64,000 nt of DNA from UBA6224 sp963800205 (GCA_963800205.1 CAWCZQ010000005.1:434001-498000); one strand, 5' to 3'; positions 48,937 to 58,578 are shown, counted from the stretch's first letter. Notes: generated by a model not told the origin, from the sequence alone. Numbers and translations: made by a program.

Positions 48937-51663
48937 TTATCGCCGGCGTCGAGAAACACGCCAGTCGACTATATCTGCCACGCCAAACACCACCGCAATC
49001 GCAATTGCCCACCAGCCGGTATGGTCGGCGGTGGGCGCAATAGCTTTTGTATCGCTAGTGACTGCGGCTGCGGCGGTATGGCTACCTTTTACTTCTCCGC
49101 TCGTTTCAGTGCGCAATGATGTGGTACGCGAAGGAGTACTTTCCGCCAATGTTTGTGAGTGTTGCAGCTGCAACACTTGTGCCGTCGTAAAGTCAGATCG
49201 GTTCTGCGTATGGTTGACTGGTGCATCGGGCGAGTCTTTGTCATTTATCTCAGTTGTGGAAGTCGTCTTATTTTCTGGCTTGGCGCCGATTACTGGGTCG
49301 CAGGCATCGTCAATCCCATCCTCATCATAGTCAACGCCACTTGCCGGCAAAAACACACAAGCTTGATCAATATTATTGGTGCCATCGCCGTCAAAGTCAT
49401 CGGCACTAGCGGCCACATACACTAATTTTTGCAGCTGGATTGGCTCATTACCAAAATCTTCGCCATACACATTAATGGCATGAAACCCTGCCGGCACATC
49501 ATCTGGAATATGTACGGTGCCGTCAATATTTCCTTCACTATCTGAAGTTATCGTACCAAGGCGTACCGGTTTTGAGTGCAGTTCCACGACGTAGTCCGTA
49601 TTTGGTTGGAGATTATATTGCAGACTATCCGCCTGCACCGCTACGTCAGTGCCACGCACCAGCGTTCCATTGGTCAGGTCTCGAACCGTTTGCAGCTTTA
49701 CCCAGTCGTCGGAGGGCTCGAGCCCCTTTAGCAAGGGCATGTCATTTGTTATTTCTGGAGGAAGCACAGTGTCGTCTGCATGAGGCATAAGTTGCGTCAG
49801 CTCGTTCGTTTGTGCAAGTACAGCCTTTTCTATCAGTCTATGGCCCAGCTGATTTGGGTGATAGCTTCCCTTATCTATCGGGCCGAGTTGCCAGTTAATG
49901 TACGGCACATAAAAACCTTTGTCATTACCAACAGTTAACCCGTTCACCGCTATGCTGCTATCAGATGCCTCGCACAGTCGATGCCCGATAAGTGCATCTT
50001 GTATGTCTACATAGCGAGCGCCAACGCTAGTTGCTGCCGCCTCTATGGTTTGGTTAAGGTACGAAATTAACTGATTCGAGAATTTAATTTCGTTGTTACT
50101 CAGATGTACATTAAGGCCACAATCTCCATCATTCTTTGCAACCGAGGGATAGCCGACGACATAGAGATTTTCGACGCCGTCGCCATATATAGCATTATAT
50201 GTGTTTTTCAATTCCTGAAATAAGTTTTGTATCTCCTCAATCTTTTGCAGCCGGTCTTCGTAGGAGCTGTAACAATCCCCGGCCTCAACGCATGATTTTA
50301 CAATGTCAGCGAACCCGACATTATTTCCACCAGCCGACAGTATTACCGCCCGAGGAGAATAAGAATGAGTAAAATTTTGTTGTTGAGCAACTCCTGGTGT
50401 ATACCTAAGCAAAATATGTGCTAACTTCGGGTTTCTGTTACGTAATTCAATGTGAATTTTTGTTTGCCCCGTATATTTATCACTTAGTCCTTTAAGATCT
50501 TCCGTAATAGCTCCAGAACAAGCAACGCTATTGTAACTATCGTAGAATTTGGCGCCGATTAGTATAGGGTAAGAGGTATCGGATAGATGGCATTTATTAT
50601 CGCTCGTATCCGTACCAGGTCGATAGTCTTGAGTACCCTCCCCGGAAATATACGAATCACCCATTCCAAGCAGTAACAATTTATGCAGCTGTGCTCCCGG
50701 AGCCGTTATATACACATTCTTAAAGCTAGCACTTGCACCACTTCCGCTTTGAATGTCTATTGAAAAATTATCATCATCTATAAAGCGTGGGTTACCCAGA
50801 ATTGTTGTATTTTCCGGTAGATCAACATGCTGCCGAGACAGGCTATTAGCGTCCCAGATTGTTCTGGCACCACATCCTTCATACATTGGACTTTCATTTA
50901 TTCCAAAGCTCTTCACTTCACATGTTTCGACGCCATAGATTTGCATAGTATCCGTACTCGCAGCCACTATATGTTTGCCACTGTTGCTAATAGCAAAGTA
51001 GACTGGCTTATTCCATCTAACACTGCTTGGCGAAGGAGCAACCGGAACTATGTGCTTAAATTCTCTATCAATCCGCATTAGCCCTTTATTGGGCACGTCA
51101 AACACCATCCATTCACCATTGCTGGAGATTGCTAGCGGAGGCCCGGAAGTTTTTAGCAGCTCGCCGGTGTCATACTTTAGTGCATCATCTAAAGCAACAT
51201 TTAGCTCATACTGAATTCGTATAGGAAGTCCTGAATAATAATGTTTTTCTAGGTTGCTTTTATTAAGATGGGTGTACTTTTTGACATATGCTCCCCACCC
51301 CGTTGCATACGTAACTTCTAGGTAACTATCCGTACCAGAAATCGGATATATAATACCTTCGCCATTCGAGTCCGTTAACGGGTACAGATGTCCATCGACG
51401 AGAATTTTACTGTCATAGCTAATAGCACCGAGACTCGTCTGTGTTAAGCAGGATGTTTGCGTACCGTCTGCCGATGACCAGAATGAGCATTTGTATCGGT
51501 GCGCTTCTGGGCGTTGCGTATACGTCAGCCCAGGAGTAATTGCTGGAGCACTACCATTAAACCAGTCGGCTTGAGCAGCCTTGCTCAGCGACGAGAGGGT
51601 AATAACGCAAGCTAATATCAGGAATACTGACAGCCACAGTCTGTTAGTACATTTATAAAACAT
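48937..51663 (-). CDS. Large secreted, membrane-anchored SGNH/GDSL hydrolase (about 908 aa)
   Basis: Signal peptide (LWLSVFLILACVITLSSLSKA, to about residue 32). Residues ~40-325: uncharacterised, beta-rich, propeller-like (GEWMVFDVPNKGLMRI). Catalytic domain ~330-630: block I LLLGMGDSYISGEGTQDY (nucleophile Ser near 337), block III SAGGNNVGFADI, and GSYHPNQLGHRLI carrying the catalytic His; several cysteines likely paired. C-terminal: adhesive beta domain, two DxDxDG calcium-type repeats (DDFDGDGTNNIDQ, DYDEDGIDDACDP), low complexity, last helix (WWAIAIAVVFGVADIVDW) and RRRR. Acts on esters or acyl groups at the cell surface. Start could be GTG at 51669; SD AGTAGGTGA. Confidence 0.85.
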   Translation of the reverse strand: MFYKCTNRLWLSVFLILACVITLSSLSKAAQADWFNGSAPAITPGLTYTQRPEAHRYKCSFWSSADGTQTSCLTQTSLGAISYDSKILVDGHLYPLTDSNGEGIIYPISGTDSYLEVTYATGWGAYVKKYTHLNKSNLEKHYYSGLPIRIQYELNVALDDALKYDTGELLKTSGPPLAISSNGEWMVFDVPNKGLMRIDREFKHIVPVAPSPSSVRWNKPVYFAISNSGKHIVAASTDTMQIYGVETCEVKSFGINESPMYEGCGARTIWDANSLSRQHVDLPENTTILGNPRFIDDDNFSIDIQSGSGASASFKNVYITAPGAQLHKLLLLGMGDSYISGEGTQDYRPGTDTSDNKCHLSDTSYPILIGAKFYDSYNSVACSGAITEDLKGLSDKYTGQTKIHIELRNRNPKLAHILLRYTPGVAQQQNFTHSYSPRAVILSAGGNNVGFADIVKSCVEAGDCYSSYEDRLQKIEEIQNLFQELKNTYNAIYGDGVENLYVVGYPSVAKNDGDCGLNVHLSNNEIKFSNQLISYLNQTIEAAATSVGARYVDIQDALIGHRLCEASDSSIAVNGLTVGNDKGFYVPYINWQLGPIDKGSYHPNQLGHRLIEKAVLAQTNELTQLMPHADDTVLPPEITNDMPLLKGLEPSDDWVKLQTVRDLTNGTLVRGTDVAVQADSLQYNLQPNTDYVVELHSKPVRLGTITSDSEGNIDGTVHIPDDVPAGFHAINVYGEDFGNEPIQLQKLVYVAASADDFDGDGTNNIDQACVFLPASGVDYDEDGIDDACDPVIGAKPENKTTSTTEINDKDSPDAPVNHTQNRSDFTTAQVLQLQHSQTLAESTPSRTTSLRTETSGEVKGSHTAAAAVTSDTKAIAPTADHTGWWAIAIAVVFGVADIVDWRVSRRRR

Positions 51664-51867
51664 AGTCACCTACTTGAGGGCTTATATTATACTATGTTGG
51701 ACAAATATACAAATTAACATCATAGCGTAAATATCGCTGTTTTCTTCTCCCCTTCGCTAGCCAGTATTTACAGACCTATATTGTTAGTTTTTTAGTACTT
51801 TGTATCCAGGGGGAAGTATTCGCTCTGGTCGCCACCTTCACAGGAGAGACTAACGGATAATCTCAAC

Positions 51868-52488
51868 TTACCTACATAATTTTTTTGATTGATAGCTTTG
51901 AGGATTTAACTCATGGTCTAGAATCTCGATATTCATATCCGTAGAGCAGTCTTTAATGCTGGGTAGATCAAATGAGGAGAGGTTTAATTCTTCTTTACCG
52001 GGTAGAGGAGAACTGTAGGGTTTATACCCCTTTATGCGAGAACTACTGGCTATTTGCTTGTCTATATTTTTTGAGAATGTAATTGCATCTGCCTCAGAGT
52101 CTAGAACATAGGAAAAACTCCTGGTTATGAAGCAAGCTAGAGGTCCTTTTTCGTACTTAATGCTGCTGCGGTGGCAGTAGGGCTTAAATTCGGTTTTGTC
52201 TGGCTTGCCTACGTCGGCGACAATTTCTTCGTACAAATTATTGAGCTCTTGCGTCGCATGATTGTATTGGTTCCGTTCTATAGCGACGCGGACGGTATGA
52301 GCCGTAAACCACACGCCAAACCACACAGCCAAAAAGACGGCGAATACGAATAGTTTTTTATGTTTTACTTGTTTAGGAATAAACTTTGAAATTAGCAACG
52401 CAATAGGATTCAAAACATCCATAATAATAGGTTGTTTCGATTTATGTGCTTTCTTTTTGCTTCCAAGCCGCTTATTCTTTTTTGCCAT
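51868..52488 (-). CDS. Hypothetical membrane-anchored extracellular protein (206 aa)
   Basis: 206 aa. Very basic cytoplasmic N-terminus (KKNKRLGSKKKAHKSK), one helix (LFVFAVFLAVWFGVWFTAHT, about 46-65), extracellular region with four cysteines (PYCHRS, LACFIT, KDCSTD, KLCR) likely in two disulfides. No family recognised. TATAAT lies 6 nt before the ATG. Beyond the stop (51786-51835) another frame reads RPERILPPGYKVLKN before a stop, possibly a decayed C-terminus. Confidence 0.68.
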   Translation of the reverse strand: MAKKNKRLGSKKKAHKSKQPIIMDVLNPIALLISKFIPKQVKHKKLFVFAVFLAVWFGVWFTAHTVRVAIERNQYNHATQELNNLYEEIVADVGKPDKTEFKPYCHRSSIKYEKGPLACFITRSFSYVLDSEADAITFSKNIDKQIASSSRIKGYKPYSSPLPGKEELNLSSFDLPSIKDCSTDMNIEILDHELNPQSYQSKKLCR

Positions 52489-52563
52489 GAGCGCATTATA
52501 ACTATTTTTTGCGCTAAAGTAGAATCGCGCTCGATATACCGTAGCTCAGAGGGTGTAACCTCA

Positions 52564-52592
52564 TTGAATACATCCCCTCAGTGGTGTATTAT
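52564..52592 (+). promoter_or_regulatory. Promoter of the 258-aa / AlkA-like operon
   Basis: TTGAAT at 52564-52569, 17-nt spacer, TATTAT at 52587-52592, then 9 nt to the ATG at 52602. Leaderless layout; it also shows that an in-frame GTG at 52581 is not the start. Confidence 0.78.
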
Positions 52593-52601
52593 CCCGTAGC
52601 T

Positions 52602-53378
52602 ATGTCTGTGGAACGATTAGATGATGAATTTTATATGCGCCCGTTAGAAAACACGAGTTACGAGGGCACGCACTTTGCCCATGACGCCCGGCGTTACGCT
52701 CGCTTAGGCGAAATGATGCTGGCAAAAGAAGTCGTGCTCGATACCCCGCCCGAAAATAGTGAATTTACGGGTATGATTATGCGCAACCCCCTGTCGGGGC
52801 GCCATGCGTTTGTACATGAACTAGCCGAAGCCGGCATGAAGATATCGCTCACTCGCATTACCGACCAGCCGACGTCGTACGTCTTTGATGATAGAACCAA
52901 TTTGCTCGTGCACGCACACGACGATGACTCATGGATGCTCGAAGAAGCCCTGGGCGGCAAGTGGCGAAGTGGCGTGGTAAACCTGCGCTTTTTATCCCAG
53001 ATTAGTTCGCTTGGGATTTCGCTGACCGACCTGCGCGAAGACGAGTTGCCACTGCCAAAAGGCTTGGTGAGTCTTCGTGTATTTTTGCAAGATGGTCGCC
53101 ATGGGCTACCTGACGCTGAAATAAAAGATACATACATCGAGCGGGGATTTATGAACAGTGTATTACTGGGAGCCGACCGCATTATGAGCCCGCGCAGCTT
53201 ACGAGAGCAACGAGTGAACGATGAACTCGTCGAGGCGTACGAAGAACTGCGCGAGCAAGGCCGGCGCCCCTTTGATGGCGAAGCGCTGTACGGCATGGCG
53301 AGCATGGCTGTCCGTGACTTTTTGGAGACAAACCCTGATATAGCCAGTGAACTAGCGCAACGGAAAACCGCAAAATAA
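52602..53378 (+). CDS. Hypothetical protein (258 aa)
   Basis: 258 aa from MSVERLDDEFYMRPLENTSY. Soluble, no signal peptide. Features: SGRHAFVHELAEAGMKISLTRI, WMLEEALGGKWRSGVVNLRFLS, a C-terminal helical half (RSLREQRVNDELVEAYEELR) rich in Glu/Arg. No family recognised. Two nt before the AlkA-like gene, so co-transcribed with it; function in DNA repair is possible but unproven. Confidence 0.68.
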   Translation: MSVERLDDEFYMRPLENTSYEGTHFAHDARRYARLGEMMLAKEVVLDTPPENSEFTGMIMRNPLSGRHAFVHELAEAGMKISLTRITDQPTSYVFDDRTNLLVHAHDDDSWMLEEALGGKWRSGVVNLRFLSQISSLGISLTDLREDELPLPKGLVSLRVFLQDGRHGLPDAEIKDTYIERGFMNSVLLGADRIMSPRSLREQRVNDELVEAYEELREQGRRPFDGEALYGMASMAVRDFLETNPDIASELAQRKTAK

Positions 53379-53380
53379 CT

Positions 53381-54016
53381 ATGCTCATTACCGATGCTGT
53401 AGCCGAAACTGCGGCCAACCATCTTACGCGGCACGACCCGCGTCTAGCCAGCGTAATAGCAACGACCCAGCGCTGCACCATCCGGCCGCACAAAAATTAT
53501 TACCAAGAACTGGTGGACAGCATCATCAGCCAGCAACTCAGTGTTAAAGCGGCGCGGGCTATCGAAAACCGCTTTCGTGACATGTTTGGCGGCAGCTTTC
53601 CAAACCCCGAGCAAATCCTGACAAAGGACGTCGAGCAGCTCCGTGCCATTGGTTTTTCTCGCGCCAAAGCAACCTATGTCCGCGACCTCGCCCAGCATAT
53701 TCTGGACGGCAGAGTACTATTCGATCATTTTGATGAACTAAGTAACGAGGAGATCGTTGCCGAACTAACCGCCGTCAAAGGTATTGGCGAGTGGACTGCC
53801 CACATGTTTTTGATGTTTTGCATGGGGCGCAGCGACGTGTTGCCAGTCGGTGATTTAGGCATTAAAAATGCCGTGCGCACCCTGTATGGTCTCGATTCCA
53901 GCCCAAATGCGTATGACATTCATCACATATCAGTCAAAAACAAGTGGGCGCCATATCAATCAATTGCCGCCTGGTACCTCTGGCAGAGCCTAGACAACAC
54001 CCCAGTAACGTTGTAA
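53381..54016 (+). CDS. AlkA-type DNA-3-methyladenine glycosylase, HhH-GPD domain only
   Basis: 211 aa. YYQELVDSIISQQLSVKAARAI at about 34-55, helix-hairpin-helix LTAVKGIGEWTAHMFLMF (about 127-144) and the catalytic Asp in LPVGDLGIKNAV (about 155). The N-terminal AlkA_N domain is absent, as in the short AlkA/Mag-type family. Removes alkylated purines. Follows the 258-aa gene by 2 nt. Confidence 0.9.
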   Translation: MLITDAVAETAANHLTRHDPRLASVIATTQRCTIRPHKNYYQELVDSIISQQLSVKAARAIENRFRDMFGGSFPNPEQILTKDVEQLRAIGFSRAKATYVRDLAQHILDGRVLFDHFDELSNEEIVAELTAVKGIGEWTAHMFLMFCMGRSDVLPVGDLGIKNAVRTLYGLDSSPNAYDIHHISVKNKWAPYQSIAAWYLWQSLDNTPVTL

Positions 54017-54163
54017 TAAGTATTGATTTATATCACTGTTGTATTGGGGTTCGATTGCTAGAGTTATTGCACGAGACCTCACATTCACTACACAAACATA
54101 AAAACATTACCCTAAAAGCTAAAACTAAGTCTCGGCAAAACATCACTTAACTGGAGACGGACT

Positions 54164-54346
54164 ATGGTACAGAAGCCTAACAGGCCTCCCGCGTCCAAAC
54201 CCAGGCGTACGGTAACAGCTACTCGTAAGAGCAAGCGGCTTATGATACAGCGCTTGCGAGAAATCGATCGGCTGAGTCGCAAAGAGTTAGATAATCTTAT
54301 GAATGACACCGAACGCCTGAAACGGACGCTACACGGCTCAAATTAA
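54164..54346 (+). CDS. Small basic hypothetical protein (60 aa)
   Basis: 60 aa, about one-third Lys/Arg (NRPPASKPRRTVTATRKSKR) followed by an amphipathic helix (MIQRLREIDRLSRKELDNLM). No family recognised; composition suggests nucleic-acid binding. CTGGAGACGGACT before the ATG gives a good ribosome site. Stands alone between the AlkA-like and hemolysin III genes, with about 150 and 105 nt of flanking AT-rich DNA in which no other gene is seen. Confidence 0.6.
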   Translation: MVQKPNRPPASKPRRTVTATRKSKRLMIQRLREIDRLSRKELDNLMNDTERLKRTLHGSN

Positions 54347-54451
54347 ACACACTCAAACTTTCTCGATTTATCAGTACTCTTCTCTTATTTTGTTCCATTT
54401 TTATTCACTCTATTCAACCTTCCAAGACCTTCGACAACAAAAATATGCTAC

Positions 54452-55138
54452 TTACGGCATAACGTACAGGTACATAAATAAGTAGTGGCACAGCGCGGCG
54501 GCCACTACAATAATGTGCCAAATCTCATGAAAGCCAAATTTGCCCGGCCACGGATTGGGGCGTTCGACAATAAACAACACAAAACCGCCACTGTATAGCA
54601 AGCCGCCGGCGGCTAGCAAGGCCATGGCGCTCGCTGGCAGCTGCGTCCCCGCCACCGCTACCAAGATCGCTGGTATCCACCCCAGCACAATAAATAACGT
54701 ATTGGTCATGTACTTGGGCAGGTTATGAAAGACGGCGCGCAGCGTTATGCCAAGCGCAATCAAGGCCCACACCACACCCAACACCGACCAGCCCAGTGGG
54801 GTTCTGTACTGAACCAGTACGATGGGCGTCACCGTACCGCCAATGAGCGCAAAAATTGCCAAATAATCAAATGTGCGCAACAGCCGATTGGTTCGCTCGC
54901 TTAGGTTAAGCCCATGATGCAGCGTGCTAAAAGTAAACAAACTCAACAAGCCAATGGCGTACACCGAAAAGCCGACAATCGCCCAGATGTTGCCTGCCGT
55001 GGCCGCACTGACCAACAGTAGCGTGCTGCCAAGCAGCGCAAAACAACCAGCCGCCAAATGAGAAATAGTATTGATTACCTCATCGGTAACGTGCACACTC
55101 CCATCGCGGCTCAGCTGTGGAAGTGAATCTTGTTGCAT
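54452..55138 (-). CDS. Hemolysin III / PAQR family membrane protein
   Basis: 228 aa, seven helices. Conserved metal-type residues are visible: ISHLAAGCFALLG, FTFSTLHHGLNLSERT, and GFHEIWHIIVVAAALCHYLFMY near the end. Functions of bacterial members are poorly defined (membrane stress, lipid homeostasis); hydrolase activity is suspected from PAQR relatives. Starts 1 nt after the RND exporter stop, so is in its operon. Confidence 0.9.
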   Translation of the reverse strand: MQQDSLPQLSRDGSVHVTDEVINTISHLAAGCFALLGSTLLLVSAATAGNIWAIVGFSVYAIGLLSLFTFSTLHHGLNLSERTNRLLRTFDYLAIFALIGGTVTPIVLVQYRTPLGWSVLGVVWALIALGITLRAVFHNLPKYMTNTLFIVLGWIPAILVAVAGTQLPASAMALLAAGGLLYSGGFVLFIVERPNPWPGKFGFHEIWHIIVVAAALCHYLFMYLYVMP

Positions 55139-55139
55139 A

Positions 55140-57995
55140 TCAGGCCCGTCGTTTTTTAGTCTGTTGCCACCACCACGCGATGTTCAGCACCACGGCAGCA
55201 ATGAGTACTACGATGCCAGAGTTACTCAGTGTCCATAGACCACCTAGTAGTAGTGCGTTGATAAACGCCCACAGCAAAAAGGTCCGTCGCCGTACGCGCC
55301 AGCGGACAAATTCGGCGCCCAGGTAATAGTACGGAAAGACCGTCAGGACCAAGAACGTACTCGAAGCCAACCCAAAGATTAGCACCACGGCCAAGCCCTG
55401 CCAGAACGGACTGGTCACGGCCAGTGGTATCAACGACACGATGGCGGTCAGGCTGGTGGCGATTAGCGGACGGAACCGTTCGCCCAGCGCTGCCACTGCC
55501 GCATCTATCGGCGCCATGCCGCTGCGCCGAGCTTGGTTGGCGTAGTCGGTCAGCAAAATCGTGTTCTTAATACTGAGCCCGATTAGCGCAAAGAAGCCGA
55601 GCATGGCAAAGAAGCTAATGGCGTTATCAGTCAGGTACAGCCCCAGCGCAATACCAAACATGCTAAACGGAATCGCCATAAATATGAGCAATGGCTGCAG
55701 TAACGATCGGAACTGCAACGCCAGTAACAGATAGATAGCTAAGAGGAGTATCGGGAAGGCGAGCGCAAGTGTCTTAAATGATTCTTGATTCTCCTGCTCT
55801 TCGCCAATGTCAAAGGTCACATCATTTGGCTTGAGGTTGTAGGTGGCGAGCTTTTTGGCGGTAAATTTATCTTCGACCGCCTGCTGGGCCAACGTGGTTA
55901 GCGTGGTCGTGTCGGTGCCGTCAAATTTGGCATTCACCCCAATCACCGGCTTACCATCTACCCGATGATACACACCAGTATTTTCAACCGCAGCCTCGGT
56001 GATTTTGGCGACTTCACCACTCGGCCGTTCCAATGACCGCCCCTGCAAGAACATGGCCATGTCGGCGGCGAGCTTTTCGGCATCGGGGCGGTCGGTCGCA
56101 TTGATATTGACCGTAAAGCCACCAGCTGGTGGGCCAACACCCAGCTGATACACGTCGACCTTGGCAGCACCAAAGTTTTCGAAGCTCTTGGTCAGCTTAT
56201 CGACAAGTTGCGGCGAAGCAACATCGCGCTCTGTATAGGGTGTGATGTTAACGTAAAGTGTGGCAGTTTGTGCGGTTGCCAGGCCGTAGTACGACGCGTC
56301 TTCAAAATACTTGCCCAAGACTTTGGTGGTCCGCTGATCGGCCTGCACGGCAATGTCACGGGCTCTCTCTATGGTGGTGCCGTTCGGGAATGTCAGGTTT
56401 ACCGCCAGCTGATTGGCGTCTTTGGTAGACGGGAAAATATTAAAGGCGACTTTGGTAAAGACAAAGCCAGCCGCCACCACAAACAACACACCAATAAGCA
56501 CGGCGGCGATACCCACGGACCATTCGCGTTTGCGATGGTGCTGCGCCCACAGCATTGGTTTGCCAAGGAATGTGGCGATCTTGCGCTCCACACCGGCGGC
56601 AATTTCACGCACGTTGCCGCTATTACCCATTTGTTTTTTGCCCAGCAACAAAAAGCGAGCAAAAAACGGAATAAATATCAGGGCCACCAATAGGCTGATG
56701 AGCAATGCCGAAATTATCGTGATTGGGATAGCTCGGATAAAGCTGCCCAAGATTCCACCCACAAACAACAGCGGTGCAAAACTCAGCGCAGCTGTGAGTG
56801 TAGCCGCCACCATGGCGCGGCTAATCTTGCGGGTCGCTTCGGCGATAACCCGTTTGGCTTCTTTCTCGCGTTTGCGGCTGGCATCAATAGCCTCCACCAT
56901 AATGATGGTGTCATCCACTATCAGCGATAGTCCGAGAATGATTGCAAATAAGGTAATAACGTTGAGCGAATAGCCGATGAGGTAGAGGATGCCGATGGTT
57001 GTGGCAATAACGGTCAACATAGAAATAACGGTAATGATCGAGGCGCGTACCGCAATCACGATGGAGCCAATAATAAGCACAGCCAGTAGGCCCTCTAGCA
57101 GCACCCGTTGCAGCTCGGATATACTCTCTTTGATAGCCGGCGCGTTGCTAGCACTGACGACCGCTTCGTAATCGGCAAAAGCGGATTGTTTCTGGAGGTC
57201 TTGCAGGTCCTGGCTGATTTCTTTGTCGAGCTTAATGGCATCCGAGCCATCAACTCCGGTTACGCCAATGACGACCGACTGATGGAAACGAGTAGTGGAG
57301 CCGACTCGCTCACCGTAGCGGTCGAAGGTACGCTGCACTTGGATATCTTGGCCAGTGAGCGGATTAGTTATTTCACTAAACGGATCCAGCACAAAATAGG
57401 TTTTGACCTGTTGTTTTGACTGTTTATTAAGATAGTTTGCGGCCGCTTTAGCCTTGGCGGTCAGCTCTTGCAACGTATTGCTGCGTGGCCCGTACATTGC
57501 GACGGTGGCATCAATTTTCTTGGTCGCACCACCGGTTATACCAAAGTATGGTGCGCTATAGGTTAGCTCTGCTCCCTTTGGTAAGTCGGCCGTTTGCTGG
57601 ACAGCTTTTTTGAGCTGGTCCTTGGCCTTTTGGGAACTGACATTTTCGTTGTACTGCACGATGGCCGTAAAGAAATTGCCTTCGCTATTCGTCTGGACCG
57701 ACGTAGCTCCTTCTTGTTGAAGTGCTGTCTTAGAAATTGGCGCTGCCAAATCTTTGTCGACGGTGGCGGGATTATTCACCGCATAGCTACCATTGACGAT
57801 AACGATCGGTATATCGATGCTGGGGAAACCTTCACGCTTAAGCAAGGTAGTGTAGCTCAGTACACCAAACAGCGTGACGATAAGCCACAATATAGCGGTA
57901 GTCCGGCTGCGCTTAAAGAAGGCCATACTCAGGCGTGGCAGGAGCTTATCGGTCGGTTTTGTGGCAGCAGGCGTAGACTTCGGTTTTTTCGGCAT
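55140..57995 (-). CDS. RND-superfamily exporter (AcrB/HAE-like), 951 aa
   Basis: 951 aa with about 12 helices in the 1+5 / 1+5 RND layout and two large outer loops. N-terminal helix (TTAILWLIVTLFGVLSYTTL), core repeats with AIILGLSLIVDDTIIMVEAIDASRKRE (helix 4 Asp pair used for proton flow) and ALIGLSIKNTILLTDYANQARRSGM. Shorter than E. coli AcrB (~1050). No TolC or membrane-fusion partner is visible, and a single-membrane cell would not need them, so this may move lipids or peptides across the outer face. Followed by a hemolysin III gene. Start behind AAGAGAGAAT. Confidence 0.9.
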   Translation of the reverse strand: MPKKPKSTPAATKPTDKLLPRLSMAFFKRSRTTAILWLIVTLFGVLSYTTLLKREGFPSIDIPIVIVNGSYAVNNPATVDKDLAAPISKTALQQEGATSVQTNSEGNFFTAIVQYNENVSSQKAKDQLKKAVQQTADLPKGAELTYSAPYFGITGGATKKIDATVAMYGPRSNTLQELTAKAKAAANYLNKQSKQQVKTYFVLDPFSEITNPLTGQDIQVQRTFDRYGERVGSTTRFHQSVVIGVTGVDGSDAIKLDKEISQDLQDLQKQSAFADYEAVVSASNAPAIKESISELQRVLLEGLLAVLIIGSIVIAVRASIITVISMLTVIATTIGILYLIGYSLNVITLFAIILGLSLIVDDTIIMVEAIDASRKREKEAKRVIAEATRKISRAMVAATLTAALSFAPLLFVGGILGSFIRAIPITIISALLISLLVALIFIPFFARFLLLGKKQMGNSGNVREIAAGVERKIATFLGKPMLWAQHHRKREWSVGIAAVLIGVLFVVAAGFVFTKVAFNIFPSTKDANQLAVNLTFPNGTTIERARDIAVQADQRTTKVLGKYFEDASYYGLATAQTATLYVNITPYTERDVASPQLVDKLTKSFENFGAAKVDVYQLGVGPPAGGFTVNINATDRPDAEKLAADMAMFLQGRSLERPSGEVAKITEAAVENTGVYHRVDGKPVIGVNAKFDGTDTTTLTTLAQQAVEDKFTAKKLATYNLKPNDVTFDIGEEQENQESFKTLALAFPILLLAIYLLLALQFRSLLQPLLIFMAIPFSMFGIALGLYLTDNAISFFAMLGFFALIGLSIKNTILLTDYANQARRSGMAPIDAAVAALGERFRPLIATSLTAIVSLIPLAVTSPFWQGLAVVLIFGLASSTFLVLTVFPYYYLGAEFVRWRVRRRTFLLWAFINALLLGGLWTLSNSGIVVLIAAVVLNIAWWWQQTKKRRA

Positions 57996-58051
57996 ATTCT
58001 CTCTTATCGTTTTAGATTAGGGGATTTGCCTGTTATTATACCCGGTTTTGT

Positions 58052-58309
58052 CTATCTGACGATGGAATTTCCTCGCATTGCCATGTGGGTCAGGCCGCCG
58101 CCGCTCTCCACCTTGGTAAAGCCATGTTGGCGCAGGATATGCGCCGCGGTGTTAGCGCGAGCGCCGCTGCGACAATACAGCACCAGTTCTTCATCTTTTG
58201 GGACGTCTGGGAGTTCGCCAGCTACTAGCCGCTCCACATCGAACCACAGGGCGCCCTTTACGTGGGATTGCTTAAATTCTGCTTTAGATCGAACATCAAT
58301 TATTTTCAT
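58052..58309 (-). CDS. Rhodanese-like sulfurtransferase domain protein (85 aa)
   Basis: 85 aa single rhodanese domain: IIDVRSKAEFKQSHVKGALWFDV then LVLYCRSGARANTAAHILRQHGF with the active Cys in YCRSGA (about residue 50). Transfers sulfane sulfur; could feed tRNA thiolation or detoxify. TACTAT lies 6 nt before the ATG. Divergent from the AbrB-like gene. Confidence 0.88.
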   Translation of the reverse strand: MKIIDVRSKAEFKQSHVKGALWFDVERLVAGELPDVPKDEELVLYCRSGARANTAAHILRQHGFTKVESGGGLTHMAMRGNSIVR

Positions 58310-58339
58310 ACTCCCATAGTAACAGAATCATTGTTTTTT

Positions 58340-58359
58340 CCATATGGTTTTTTATATGG
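58340..58359. promoter_or_regulatory. Candidate operator for the AbrB-like regulator
   Basis: Inverted repeat CCATAT-8 nt-ATATGG in the 73-nt divergent region between the rhodanese and AbrB-like genes, just upstream of the TACAGT box (58371-58376). Confidence 0.35.
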
Positions 58360-58382
58360 ATTTTTGATGGTACAGTTTGAGT

Positions 58383-58565
58383 ATGGGACGCAGAAAAATC
58401 GGCGAAGAAAAAATTCGCAATATCCAAAAATGCAATGGCAGCTACATTGTGAGTATCCCGATCGACCTGATGCGTGAACTCGGCTGGCGCGAGCGTCAGC
58501 GTGTGGTTGTCACCAAGTCTGGCTCCGGCAAGCTCATCATCAAAGATTTCGACCCAGCTGCCTAG
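58383..58565 (+). CDS. AbrB/SpoVT-type DNA-binding protein (60 aa)
   Basis: 60 aa from MGRRKIGEEKIRNIQKCNG. The core SYIVSIPIDLMRELGWRERQRVVVTKSG is the swapped-hairpin AbrB fold used by transition-state regulators and antitoxins; no toxin gene is next to it. TACAGT lies 6 nt before this ATG, so the two extra upstream codons are unlikely. It probably regulates its own divergent region through the palindrome at 58340-58359. Confidence 0.82.
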   Translation: MGRRKIGEEKIRNIQKCNGSYIVSIPIDLMRELGWRERQRVVVTKSGSGKLIIKDFDPAA

Positions 58566-58578
58566 CGGTTTCGAGCTG

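Noticed and set aside
51700..51867. Coding remnant downstream of the 206-aa gene (RPERILPPGYKVLKN)
   Set aside because: The reading is short and has an in-frame stop just before it; it may be a decayed C-terminus but cannot be called a gene.
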